13,907 nt of DNA from Coprococcus sp. (GTDB lineage: Bacteria; Bacillota; Clostridia; Lachnospirales; Lachnospiraceae). The notes below the pieces were generated by a model. The model had not been told where the DNA came from, searched no databases, and saw only the letters and a list, made by a program, of their open reading frames with translations. The stretch lies in NCBI GenBank assembly GCA_016296785.1, contig JAEDHX010000056.1, positions 1-13,907 on the forward strand, read 5' to 3'. The position numbers and the translations under genes were made by a program. Numbering within the stretch: the stretch's first letter is position 1; every line of letters starts with the position of its first letter. Positions 6,830 to 13,907 of the stretch are shown here, piece by piece.

Positions 6830-8071
6830 ATGACAAAGAAACAGGCTAAGATATTTCTTATTGCAGCGATAGTAAATGTAATACTAATTATTTCTCTTCT
6901 TGTTTTTATTAACATTAAGAAAAATGAATTGAGAGAAGAAAAGGAAAAAGAGGCAATGGCAAATACGACACAGGAGCCGACAACAACTGCGACTGAAACG
7001 GAAACGGAGACTGAGACAGAGGAAGTTACTGAATCTCAAGAAGAGCTGCTTATGAAGTCTGTTGAGGAAGAAATAATGCAAATGACCATTGAGGAAAAGG
7101 TAGGCCAGATGTTTTTCGTAAAGGCGAGTCCATACTATGATCAATCAGTATTTGATACATATCAACCCGGCGGAGTTATATTATTTGGAAGTGATGTTGA
7201 TAATAAGACAGCGGATGAGCTTAGGGCATATATTGAGAATTTCCAGAGCTATAGCAGATATCCGCTGTTTATTGGAATAGATGAAGAGGGAGGTACTGTA
7301 TCCAGAATCAGCAGTAACAGCTATCTTGTTGATGAACCCTTTTATTCGCCACGTTATATATATGAGCAGGGCGGATTTAAGGCAGTAATAGAGGATTCTC
7401 ATAATAAATCACAGCTACTTAAGTCTTTGGGATTTAATATGAATTTTGCTCCTGTAGTTGATTATAGTGTTGATTCCGGCGATTATATGTATCGTAGAGC
7501 CTTTGGAAGTAATATTGATGAAACATGTGAATTTGCAACTCTTATTACTTATGCGATGAGGTCTGATAAGATGGGAAGCGTGCTTAAGCATTTTCCGGGA
7601 TATGGTAATAATGGTGATACACATTCGAGCATTATTACTGATTACAGGGATTATGAAACCTTTGTGCAGCAGGATTTCAGACCGTTTGAGGCCGGTATAA
7701 AGGCAGGTGCTGACTTTGTTCTGGTATCGCATAACATTGTTGTTTCAATGGATGACAGCATGCCTGCATCACTTTCTAAGAATGTTCATGACATATTAAG
7801 AAATGAGCTCGGATTCGAGGGAGTAATAGTAACTGATGACCTTGCGATGAGTGGCGTTTCTGATTTTGTCAGCTCTGATAAGGCAGCAGTTGAGGCTGTA
7901 AGGGCCGGAAATGACATGGTACTTGTAACAGATTATGAGGTTCAATTTGAAGCAGTTGTTGCAGCAGTTAAGGATGGAACTATTAGCGAGGACCAGATAG
8001 ATATGTCAGTAAAAAGAATACTTCTATGCAAATATAAGCTTGGCATAATTGACGATTTAGGTACATATTAG
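6830..8071 (+). CDS. Membrane-anchored glycoside hydrolase family 3 beta-N-acetylhexosaminidase (NagZ-like)
   Basis: A 413-aa enzyme, probably cleaving terminal beta-linked N-acetylglucosamine from wall muropeptides or glycans outside the membrane. The start at ATG 6830 has GGGG at 6817-6820. Residues 8-28 form a hydrophobic uncleaved anchor or signal segment (IFLIAAIVNVILIISLLVFI) after a Lys-rich start. Residues 47-70 are a Thr/Glu spacer with TETETETETEE. The GH3 domain covers about 78-405: TIEEKVGQMFFV, PGGVILFG (113-120), FIGIDEEGGTVSRI (147-160), NMNFAPVVDYSV, and KHFPGYG (253-259). The D263-T-H265 pair stands where NagZ enzymes have the Asp-Ser-His general acid/base dyad. VTDDLAMSG (334-342) carries the likely nucleophile D336. 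There is no lipobox Cys and no C-terminal second GH3 domain. All catalytic elements look intact. The exact substrate cannot be read from the sequence; the symbol nagZ is left out because cell-wall recycling is not shown. Confidence 0.9.
   Translation: MTKKQAKIFLIAAIVNVILIISLLVFINIKKNELREEKEKEAMANTTQEPTTTATETETETETEEVTESQEELLMKSVEEEIMQMTIEEKVGQMFFVKASPYYDQSVFDTYQPGGVILFGSDVDNKTADELRAYIENFQSYSRYPLFIGIDEEGGTVSRISSNSYLVDEPFYSPRYIYEQGGFKAVIEDSHNKSQLLKSLGFNMNFAPVVDYSVDSGDYMYRRAFGSNIDETCEFATLITYAMRSDKMGSVLKHFPGYGNNGDTHSSIITDYRDYETFVQQDFRPFEAGIKAGADFVLVSHNIVVSMDDSMPASLSKNVHDILRNELGFEGVIVTDDLAMSGVSDFVSSDKAAVEAVRAGNDMVLVTDYEVQFEAVVAAVKDGTISEDQIDMSVKRILLCKYKLGIIDDLGTY
6992..7021 (+). repeat. Thr-Glu (ACN GAR) tandem repeat in the GH3 linker
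   Basis: Five consecutive Thr-Glu dipeptides (residues 55-64) are encoded by six-base units ACT/ACG/ACA plus GAA/GAG. The tract forms an acidic flexible spacer between the membrane segment and the catalytic domain. A repeat of this kind can change length by slippage in steps that keep the frame. Confidence 0.75.
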
Positions 8072-8136
8072 CATAAATACTCATACCATATACTAGGGAT
8101 AGAATTTCAAATTTAATTAGATATGGGGTGAGTATT

Positions 8137-8445
8137 ATGAGATTTGGCAGTATTCCAATAAGGAATATTTTACAGGAAACCGTTAAATACGGCGGGATAA
8201 TTGTTGATGTAAGGCAACAGGAGGAATTCTTAAAAGGGCATATTCCAATGGCGGTTAATGTGCCGCTTGAAGATATAAAAGCAGGCAGATTTAACCTGCC
8301 AAAAAGCAGGCATCTTCTGATATACTGTACTTATGGTGGGAAAAGCACTATGGCCTCCCGCATACTAAGTCAGGAAGGTTATAAAGTAATTAATACAATT
8401 GGCGGCTTAGTGCAATATAAAGGAGCACTTACCAAGGAACGATAG
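8137..8445 (+). CDS. Single-domain rhodanese-like protein
   Basis: A 102-aa protein. The frame opens at GTG 8128, but ATG 8137 is chosen because GGGGTGA at 8125-8131 is then a well-placed ribosome site. The rhodanese fold is shown by IIVDVRQQEEFLKGHIPMAVNVP near the N-terminus, with the CH2A-like DVR..EF..GHI signature. The active-site loop in LLIYCTYGGKSTMASRILSQ has the catalytic Cys in C-T-Y-G-G-K-S, followed by GYKVINTIGGL. Family members carry sulfur as a persulfide on this Cys, for transferases or for detoxification. The small size and lack of a signal peptide indicate a cytoplasmic carrier. The next gene begins 10 nt after its stop, so it is co-transcribed with the RNA methyltransferase. 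The donor and acceptor of sulfur cannot be told. Confidence 0.9.
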   Translation: MRFGSIPIRNILQETVKYGGIIVDVRQQEEFLKGHIPMAVNVPLEDIKAGRFNLPKSRHLLIYCTYGGKSTMASRILSQEGYKVINTIGGLVQYKGALTKER

Positions 8446-8455
8446 AGGAATAAAT

Positions 8456-9613
8456 ATGAGCAGAGTAGAACTGATAGCACCATGCCATTTTGGATTGGAG
8501 GCTGTGTTAAAAAAAGAAATACTGGATTTGGGATACGAGATAGTTAAGACTGAAGACGGAAGAATAACATTTGCAGGTGATGAAGAGGCTATAGCCAGGG
8601 CAAATATGTTTATTCGTACCGCAGAGAGAATTATGCTTAAGTGCGGAAGCTTTAAAGCAACTACATTTGATGAGTTATTTGAAGGAACAAAAGAGATACC
8701 TTGGGAGAAATATTTGACACGTGATGCTAAATTCTGGGTGTCTAAGGCGACCTCTAACAAAAGTGCGCTTTTTAGTCCGTCCGATATTCAGTCTATCGTG
8801 AAGAAGGCCATGGTAGAGAGAATGAAACAGACATATCATGTTTCATGGTTTTCAGAGGATGGGGAAGATTATCCTGTCAGAGTATTCATTTTCAAAGATA
8901 TAGTAACAATTGCACTTGATACATCAGGTGTCTCACTTCATAAAAGGGGATATAGGAAGCTTGTCGGCAAAGCTCCTATTTCTGAAACACTTGCAGCAGC
9001 ATTAATTATGCTTACACCTTGGAATAAGGACAGAATACTGGTGGATCCTTTCTGCGGAAGCGGAACTTTTCCAATTGAGGCTGCTATGATAGGGGCAAAT
9101 ATAGCACCGGGACTAAACAGAGAATTTCTTGCTGAAAACTGGGCAAAAATCGGCAATAAGAAAATGTGGTATAACGCCATTGATGAGGCAAATGATATTA
9201 TTTGCCATGATGTTAAGATGAATATCCAAGGCTATGATTTAGATGGTGATATGGTTAAGTGTGCAATGGAGAATGCTAAGCTTGCTGATGTAGATAAGCA
9301 TATTCATTTTCAGCAACGTGATGTTAAGGACCTGCGTAATCCTAAAAAATATGGATTTGTAATTACGAATCCTCCATATGGAGAGAGACTTGAGGAAAAG
9401 GAAGCTCTCCCACAGCTATATAGGACAATAGGAGAAAGCTTTGGCAGGCTTTCCGATTGGTCTATGTTCCTTGTTACCTCATATGAGGATGCTGAGAAAT
9501 ATATTGGTCGCAAGGCAGATAAAAACAGGAAGATATATAATGGAATGATTAAGTCTTATTTTTATCAGTTTATGGGACCTAAACCACCAAAAAGAAAGAG
9601 AGAAGCAGATTGA
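8456..9613 (+). CDS. THUMP-domain class I SAM-dependent RNA methyltransferase (YpsC / RlmL N-terminal type)
   Basis: A 385-aa enzyme, the size of Bacillus subtilis YpsC, starting at ATG 8456 with AGAGGA (8444-8449) overlapping the rhodanese stop. Residues 1-45 are a ferredoxin-like region (ELIAPCHFGLEAVLKKEI). About 45-155 form the THUMP RNA-binding domain, ending in VRVFIFKDIVTIALDTSG and LHKRGYR. The catalytic domain has motif I VDPFCGSGTFPIEAA (196-210), an acidic SAM-binding segment GYDLDGDMV (259-267), and motif IV TNPPYGERL (304-312), the NPPY type that methylates an exocyclic amino group. By homology with the N-terminal half of E. coli RlmL it probably makes N2-methylguanosine in 23S rRNA (position 2445 there). 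The target is inferred, so no symbol is given. The end is basic (PKPPKRKRE), fitting RNA contact. The stop TGA overlaps the TTG start of the following peptidase. Confidence 0.93.
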   Translation: MSRVELIAPCHFGLEAVLKKEILDLGYEIVKTEDGRITFAGDEEAIARANMFIRTAERIMLKCGSFKATTFDELFEGTKEIPWEKYLTRDAKFWVSKATSNKSALFSPSDIQSIVKKAMVERMKQTYHVSWFSEDGEDYPVRVFIFKDIVTIALDTSGVSLHKRGYRKLVGKAPISETLAAALIMLTPWNKDRILVDPFCGSGTFPIEAAMIGANIAPGLNREFLAENWAKIGNKKMWYNAIDEANDIICHDVKMNIQGYDLDGDMVKCAMENAKLADVDKHIHFQQRDVKDLRNPKKYGFVITNPPYGERLEEKEALPQLYRTIGESFGRLSDWSMFLVTSYEDAEKYIGRKADKNRKIYNGMIKSYFYQFMGPKPPKRKREAD

Positions 9614-11307
9614 AAAAGATACTTGCTATAGGTATAGTGCTGTTTGTTGCAGTCATAGCATATTCTCTTTTTATGAAAGAACCGTATATTCACATCGAAA
9701 GACGTGATGAGGCTGCACATGCAAGCTCTGATATTCAGAAAGAAATTGCAAAGGAATATAACAAAAACAGAATATCACTTGTTGTGAATAAGGAAAATAT
9801 TATCGATAATATATATCAGGGGTATATAAGTGATAAGCTTGAGGTAATGCTTCCTGTTGAAACCTTTGTTGATAAGATGAATTGTTCTGTAAATGTATAT
9901 GCAAACGGAACAATTACGCTTGAAAAAGGAGACAATAAGGTTAAGGTATATATGAGCTCCGTGCTTGCTAATATTAATGGTGTGTCAATTATTATGGCAG
10001 AACAGCCACAGGAGATAGAAGGTCAGCTGTATATACCTGTTAATGATATATGCAACGAGCTAAATTATACCTGTGATTTTAATTATAAATCAGGGGTTAT
10101 TGAATTAAGCCGAATAGAGGCGGAGGACAAGCTTCCTGCAAAGTATGATATGAGAGAATATGACAGGGTGACAGAGGTCAGAGACCAGGGCAGCTATGGT
10201 ACATGCTGGGCATTTGCGTCGCTTGCCGCACTTGAGACAACACTAATGCCTGAGGAACGACTTCAGTTTTCTGTTGATCATATGACGCTTAATAATAGCT
10301 TTAGCAACGATCAGATGGATGGCGGTCAGTATAGGATGAGTATTGCATATCTTGCTGCATGGCAGGGACCTGTTCTTGAGAAGGATGACCCATATGGAGA
10401 TGGAGAAACTAATACAAAGCTAAAGGCTGTTAAGCATCTTGAGGAAGCACTTATTTTAGATGAGAAGGATTATGAAGCTGTAAAATCAGCGATATATAAA
10501 TACGGCGGAGTTGAGTCTGTAATATATTGCGATATGACAAGTGCTAAAAGCAGCTCCTATTACTACAATAAAGATAGAGCCTCCTACTACTATAATGGAA
10601 GTCGTGGCACTAATCATGACATTGTAATAGTAGGCTGGGATGATAATTATCCAAAGGAATTCTTTAATGTCGAGCCGGAGGGAGATGGCGCATTCATTTG
10701 TAAGAATAGCTGGGGCACAGAATTTGGTGATAATGGGTACTTCTATGTTTCTTATTACGATGTGAATATTTGTGAAACAAGTGTTGTATATACAAAGCTT
10801 GGTGATAAAAACAATTATGATAAGATTTACCAGTCGGATTTGCTTGGATTTAATGGTGTACTTGGTTTTAGCCAGGAGGACGCATATTTTGCAAATGTCT
10901 ATAAGGCAGGTAAAAATGAGGACCTTAAGGCGGTGTCCTTCTATGCAACAGGAAACAGAACAAGCTATGCAATATATGTAGTAAAGGACTTCAAGAGCAA
11001 GGAAGATTTGAATAATAGAATACTTGTAGCAAGTGGAGAAATGGAGTATTCAGGATATTATACGATTAACCTTAATGAACCCATAGAGCTTCCTGATAAT
11101 GAGAAATTTGCAGTTATTGTTCATATAAATACACCGGGCTCAGAGCTTCCGATTGCCATAGAGTATAATGCCGGGGCAATGACACAGAGCTTTGATATAA
11201 CAGATGGCGAGGGATATATAAGCCTTCATGGAAATACCTGGTACTCTGCAGAGAAGGACAGAGAATGTAATGTGTGTCTGAAGGCATTTACAAGCAAGAG
11301 AAAATAA
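9610..11307 (+). CDS. Membrane-anchored papain-family (C1A) cysteine peptidase with stalk and lectin-like domain
   Basis: A 565-aa extracytoplasmic protease. The start is TTG 9610, overlapping the TGA of the previous gene. It is kept because it alone includes the signal/anchor segment (KKILAIGIVLFVAVIAYSLF, residues 2-21); the next Met (22) would lose it. Residues 55-168 resemble a copper-amine-oxidase N-terminal stalk (LPVETFVDKMNCSVN, then LYIPVNDICNELNY). The peptidase begins at LPAKYDMREY. Oxyanion Q193 and nucleophile C199 lie in QGSYGTCWAFA, catalytic H336 in GTNHDIVIVGWDD, and N366 in CKNSWGTEFGDNGYFYVSY. All four papain residues are present. About 415-520 match the beta-sandwich lectin-like domain often found after clostridial papain modules (KAVSFYATGNRTSYAIYVV). 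There is no LPXTG or other sorting signal. It probably cleaves proteins or peptides at the cell surface; the substrate is unknown. The ribosome site is weak (GAGAGAAG), consistent with translational coupling. Confidence 0.9.
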   Translation: MKKILAIGIVLFVAVIAYSLFMKEPYIHIERRDEAAHASSDIQKEIAKEYNKNRISLVVNKENIIDNIYQGYISDKLEVMLPVETFVDKMNCSVNVYANGTITLEKGDNKVKVYMSSVLANINGVSIIMAEQPQEIEGQLYIPVNDICNELNYTCDFNYKSGVIELSRIEAEDKLPAKYDMREYDRVTEVRDQGSYGTCWAFASLAALETTLMPEERLQFSVDHMTLNNSFSNDQMDGGQYRMSIAYLAAWQGPVLEKDDPYGDGETNTKLKAVKHLEEALILDEKDYEAVKSAIYKYGGVESVIYCDMTSAKSSSYYYNKDRASYYYNGSRGTNHDIVIVGWDDNYPKEFFNVEPEGDGAFICKNSWGTEFGDNGYFYVSYYDVNICETSVVYTKLGDKNNYDKIYQSDLLGFNGVLGFSQEDAYFANVYKAGKNEDLKAVSFYATGNRTSYAIYVVKDFKSKEDLNNRILVASGEMEYSGYYTINLNEPIELPDNEKFAVIVHINTPGSELPIAIEYNAGAMTQSFDITDGEGYISLHGNTWYSAEKDRECNVCLKAFTSKRK

Positions 11308-11346
11308 AGTTGCAAGACTTATAGTAAGATAGAAAGGACAAATGAG

Positions 11347-11946
11347 ATGGAAAGATTGATATTTGCAACCGGAAATGAAAATAAAATGAAAGAGATAAGA
11401 ATGATTCTTGCTGACTGCGGATATGAAATTCTATCAATGAAGCAGGCTGGTATTGATGTTGATATCGTTGAAGACGGGAAGACTTTTGAGGAAAATGCAA
11501 TAATTAAGGCAGAAGCAATAAGCAAGATTGCGGGTTGCCTTGTACTTGCAGATGATTCCGGCCTTGAGGTTGATTATCTTGATAAGGCACCCGGAATATA
11601 TAGTGCAAGATTTATGGGAGAGGACACTTCCTACAGAATTAAGAATAAAGCAATAATAGACAAGCTTGAAGGCGTTCCTGATGAAAAGAGAACCGCGCGT
11701 TTCGTTTGTGCCATTGCTGCAGCATTTCCTGACGGAAGAACATACACCAGACGAGGAACTATAGAGGGAATTATTGGATACGAGGAAAGAGGAGAAAATG
11801 GTTTCGGTTATGATCCTATTTTCTTCTTACCTGAGAGAGGTAAGACTACTGCTGAGCTTTCACCGGAAGAGAAAAATGAAGTCAGCCACAGAGGTAATGC
11901 GCTTAGACTTATCAGGGAGGTCATAAATGAAAGCGCTGATAATTAG
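11347..11946 (+). CDS. rdgB: Non-canonical purine NTP pyrophosphatase (dITP/XTP pyrophosphatase, RdgB/HAM1 family)
   Basis: A 199-aa enzyme that hydrolyses dITP, ITP and XTP to monophosphates, keeping deaminated purines out of DNA and RNA. The start at ATG 11347 has GAAAGGA at 11332-11338. Family motifs are complete. ATGNENKMKEI (7-17) binds the triphosphate. LADDSGLEVDYL (67-78) carries the catalytic and Mg-binding Asp residues (D69/D70). APGIYSARF follows at 81-89, GENGFGYDPIF (149-159) forms the base pocket, and SHRGNAL (180-186) lies near the end. The length matches the family (about 195-205 aa). It lies 39 nt after the peptidase gene. The last 20 nt overlap the start of the phosphoesterase gene, a pairing also seen in Bacillus (ysnA-ysnB), which supports one transcript. 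Confidence 0.96.
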   Translation: MERLIFATGNENKMKEIRMILADCGYEILSMKQAGIDVDIVEDGKTFEENAIIKAEAISKIAGCLVLADDSGLEVDYLDKAPGIYSARFMGEDTSYRIKNKAIIDKLEGVPDEKRTARFVCAIAAAFPDGRTYTRRGTIEGIIGYEERGENGFGYDPIFFLPERGKTTAELSPEEKNEVSHRGNALRLIREVINESADN

Positions 11947-12448
11947 TGATACACATGGGAAAAGAAGCTGTATTAAGCAGATTGCAGATATTGTCGGTGA
12001 TATTGACATGCTTATACATCTTGGAGATGTATGTGGGGATGAGGACTATATTTATGACAATTTTGATTGTGAGATTCATATGGTAGCGGGAAATAATGAC
12101 TGGGACTCTGACCTTCCTTATGATGAGGAGTTTATGATTGGAAATAAATATGTATATATCACTCATGGTCACAGGCATCATGTTCATTATGGAACAGAAC
12201 GCTTTGAAGATTTGATAAAAGAAAAGGGCTATGACATCATTATGTACGGTCATACCCACACAAGGATGGTTAAACCTTATGGCGGCTCATATATAGTAAA
12301 TCCCGGCAGCCTTGCTCTTCCGAGAGATAACAGGACGGGGACTTATATGTTGCTTGAATTTGATAAAAATGGTAATCCGTTTTTTGCAGAAAATGAACTT
12401 CCATCACGCATACCTTCTGGTGACAAGAAGTGGTGGGGAATATTTTGA
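11927..12448 (+). CDS. YfcE/YsnB-type metallophosphoesterase
   Basis: A 173-aa calcineurin-like phosphoesterase, somewhat longer than the 155-185 aa core of the family. The start at ATG 11927 lies inside the end of rdgB, with AGGGAGG (11914-11920) 6 nt upstream. The two-metal site is complete: D8 and H10 in ISDTHG, D34 in HLGDV, N56/N57 in AGNNDWD, H80 in ITHGH, and H109 and H111 in YGHTHT. NPGSLALPRDN (125-135) is typical of YfcE/MJ0936-type enzymes, which hydrolyse phosphodiesters in vitro. The natural substrate is not settled for the family. There is no signal or membrane segment, so it is cytoplasmic. The C-terminal tail rich in Pro and Trp (PSRIPSGDKKWWGIF) lies outside the core. Confidence 0.94.
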   Translation: MKALIISDTHGKRSCIKQIADIVGDIDMLIHLGDVCGDEDYIYDNFDCEIHMVAGNNDWDSDLPYDEEFMIGNKYVYITHGHRHHVHYGTERFEDLIKEKGYDIIMYGHTHTRMVKPYGGSYIVNPGSLALPRDNRTGTYMLLEFDKNGNPFFAENELPSRIPSGDKKWWGIF

Positions 12449-12449
12449 C

Positions 12450-12454
12450 GGAGG
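12450..12454 (+). promoter_or_regulatory. Ribosome binding site that fixes the uracil methyltransferase start
   Basis: GGAGG at 12450-12454 directly follows the phosphoesterase stop and lies 7 nt before GTG 12462. An ATG at 12458 is only 3 nt from it and is out of frame, stopping after eight codons. The reading frame upstream of 12462 is the shadow of the phosphoesterase gene, so starts there would not have this site. Confidence 0.8.
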
Positions 12455-12461
12455 TAAATGT

Positions 12462-13841
12462 GTGAAAAAACACGATATAGTTGAAGGATTAATTGATAAT
12501 TATGAATTTCCTAATAAGGGAAGCTTTTATATAGAAGACAGAAAAGTAACTGTAAAGGGTGCAATCAAGGGTCAGAAGATATCGTGCCTTATTACAAAGC
12601 TTAGAAAGGGAAAGGCAGAAGGAAGAGTTCTTGAGGTGCTTGAGAAATCAGACCTTGAGGATACGTCACCATGCTGCTCACATTTTGGTGCCTGTGGCGG
12701 TTGTACATATCAGACAATGAGCTACGAAAACCAGCTAAAGCTTAAAGAGGAGCTTGTGAAGCAGCTTCTTGATGAAGTAATAGACAGTAATAAGCATCCG
12801 TACGAATGGGAAGGAATTATTGGTTCACCTGTAACCTCCGGTTACAGAAATAAGATGGAATTCTCATTTGGCGATGAATATAAGGACGGACCTCTTGCAC
12901 TTGGCCTTCATAAGAAGAATAGTACTTATGACATTGTAAATGTTATTGATTGTAATATAGTAAGTTGCGACTATAATAAAATACTTTCATATGTAAGGAA
13001 GTTTTGTCAGGATTCGGGGCTTCCTTATTACAAAAAAATGCAGCATACAGGACTATTTCGTCATCTTGTTGTAAGACAGTCGTATACAACAAAGGAAATA
13101 CTTGTTAACCTGGTTACTTCAACACAGAACATTGAAGCATTTAATATGAAAGCATTTGTAAAGGGTATGCTTGAGCTGTCTCTTGATGGTAAGATAGCAG
13201 GAATTCTTCATACAGAAAATGACAGCCTTGCAGATGCAGTAAAAAGCGACAAGACAACACTTCTTTATGGAACAGAATATATATACGAGGAAATTCTTGG
13301 ACTCAAGTTTAAGATATCTCCATTTTCATTTTTCCAGACTAACACAAAGAGTGCAGAAAGACTATACGAAAAAGCAAGAGAATATGTTGGGGAAACAAAA
13401 GACAAGGTTATATTTGACTTATATAGTGGTACAGGTACGATTGCTCAGATGCTGTCACCTGTAGCAAAAAAGGTAATCGGTGTTGAAATAGTTGAGGAGG
13501 CAGTTGATGCCGCAAGAGTAAACGCCGGCCTGAATAATCTTGATAATTGTGAATTTATAGCAGGAGATGTATTAAAGGTAATCGATACAATCGAAGAAAA
13601 GCCTGACATCATAGTTCTTGACCCACCTCGAGATGGAATCAATCCAAAAGCACTTACCAAGATAATTGATTATGGAGTTAATGAGCTTGTATATATAAGC
13701 TGCAAACCAACATCCCTTGCAAGAGACCTCGTGACATTTATGGAAAACGGCTACTATGTAAAAAAAGCCTGTGCCGTTGACCAGTTTGTGGGAAATGTGC
13801 ATGTGGAGACAATAGTTGCACTACATCGGACCGATATGTAA
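12462..13841 (+). CDS. 23S rRNA (uracil-5-)-methyltransferase, RlmD/RlmCD (RumA) family
   Basis: A 459-aa SAM-dependent enzyme that makes 5-methyluridine in 23S rRNA. The start is GTG 12462. The frame is open back to 12312, but that stretch overlaps the phosphoesterase and lacks family features, and the length from GTG fits RlmD (about 430-460 aa). Residues 1-60 are a TRAM RNA-binding domain. C72, C78 and C81 (CSHFGACGGC) with C164 have the spacing of the 4Fe-4S cluster of E. coli RlmD. The methyltransferase core has FDLYSGTGTIAQ (318-329), VLDPPRDG (385-392), the methyl-transfer nucleophile C414 in YISCKPTSLARD, and the general base E449 in HVETIVAL. It lies 13 nt after the phosphoesterase stop. 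In Gram-positive bacteria a single RlmCD can modify both U747 and U1939, or separate paralogues do so; which applies here cannot be seen, so the symbol is left open. Confidence 0.95.
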   Translation: MKKHDIVEGLIDNYEFPNKGSFYIEDRKVTVKGAIKGQKISCLITKLRKGKAEGRVLEVLEKSDLEDTSPCCSHFGACGGCTYQTMSYENQLKLKEELVKQLLDEVIDSNKHPYEWEGIIGSPVTSGYRNKMEFSFGDEYKDGPLALGLHKKNSTYDIVNVIDCNIVSCDYNKILSYVRKFCQDSGLPYYKKMQHTGLFRHLVVRQSYTTKEILVNLVTSTQNIEAFNMKAFVKGMLELSLDGKIAGILHTENDSLADAVKSDKTTLLYGTEYIYEEILGLKFKISPFSFFQTNTKSAERLYEKAREYVGETKDKVIFDLYSGTGTIAQMLSPVAKKVIGVEIVEEAVDAARVNAGLNNLDNCEFIAGDVLKVIDTIEEKPDIIVLDPPRDGINPKALTKIIDYGVNELVYISCKPTSLARDLVTFMENGYYVKKACAVDQFVGNVHVETIVALHRTDM

Positions 13842-13845
13842 AAAT

Positions 13846-13876
13846 CCTTGAGTTTAGGCACTTTGAGAGGTTTTTT
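13846..13876 (+). terminator. Weak candidate intrinsic terminator after the uracil methyltransferase
   Basis: CCTTGAGT (13846-13853) can fold onto ACTTTGAGAGG (13860-13870) with wobble pairs and a bulge around a 6-nt loop, and six T residues follow (13871-13876). The stem is poor, so this is tentative. The last 31 nt of the window contain no feature I can name. Confidence 0.4.
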
Positions 13877-13907
13877 AGGTTTGACCAGAGTGACCGAAAA
13901 ACATACA

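Noticed and set aside
8072..8136. Possible promoter (TATACT at 8089-8094, TTGACG at 8049-8054) or terminator before the rhodanese
   Set aside because: The two hexamers are 34 nt apart, other partners are weak, and no stable hairpin with a T-run is visible; read-through from the GH3 gene is equally likely.
11342..11359. ATG at 11342 as the start of rdgB
   Set aside because: It is out of frame and stops after five codons; ATG 11347 opens the conserved ATGNENK motif.
11921..12259. 112-aa - strand frame opposite the phosphoesterase
   Set aside because: It is antisense to a complete metallophosphoesterase and has no start signal or family feature.
1..13907. CRISPR array, tRNA or rRNA genes, insertion sequences, toxin-antitoxin or phage genes
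   Set aside because: No regularly spaced repeats, cloverleaf with TTCGA-type arm, transposase motif, terminal inverted repeats or paired small genes of that type were seen on either strand.

Overview
The window is AT-rich and gene-dense, and every gene I can support lies on the + strand. Gene content points to a Clostridia genome, most likely a member of the Lachnospiraceae (Roseburia / Butyrivibrio / Eubacterium-like). The reasons are a DUF5717-like / DUF5716-like pair that I associate with that family, a valS under T-box control, purine-rich Shine-Dalgarno sites (GGAGG, AGGA, TGGGG), and a Gram-positive style membrane-anchored GH3 enzyme. The organism assignment is inference from family knowledge; no database search was run.

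Layout. (1) 2-3452: a three-gene cluster of unknown function. It holds the 3' part of a large helical-repeat protein (DUF5717-like, cut by the left edge), a 435-aa protein with an actin/Hsp70-like layout but degenerate phosphate loops (DUF5716-like), and a 278-aa TPR-like protein. This is the least understood and most interesting part. (2) 3455-6412: promoter, valine T-box leader with specifier GUA, antiterminator/terminator switch, then valS. (3) 6413-6829: a small, very hydrophilic Ser/Asn/Lys/Asp repeat protein of 65 aa with its own promoter-like and terminator-like signals. (4) 6830-8071: a membrane-anchored GH3 beta-N-acetylhexosaminidase. (5) 8137-11307: a single-domain rhodanese, a THUMP-domain RNA methyltransferase of the YpsC/RlmL type, and a membrane-anchored papain-family peptidase, tightly packed. 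(6) 11347-13841: rdgB (dITP/XTP pyrophosphatase), a YfcE/YsnB-type phosphoesterase overlapping it by 20 nt, and an RlmD/RlmCD-type 23S rRNA uracil methyltransferase 13 nt further on. A weak terminator and about 30 nt of unassigned sequence close the window.

How the genes fit together. Groups 5 and 6 read as housekeeping operons: rRNA modification, nucleotide-pool cleaning and cyclic-nucleotide or phosphodiester turnover. The GH3 enzyme and the papain-type protease look like extracytoplasmic, membrane-tethered wall or peptide processing enzymes. ValS is controlled separately by uncharged tRNA-Val. The DUF5717/DUF5716/TPR set is probably one transcript and one machine, because the genes are close, co-directional and made of scaffold-like and ATPase-like folds. 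What it does cannot be told from the sequence.

Several start sites differ from the longest open frame. The first gene is open through the left edge. The small repeat protein most likely starts at 6500, the rhodanese at 8137, the TPR protein at 2616 and the uracil methyltransferase at GTG 12462.
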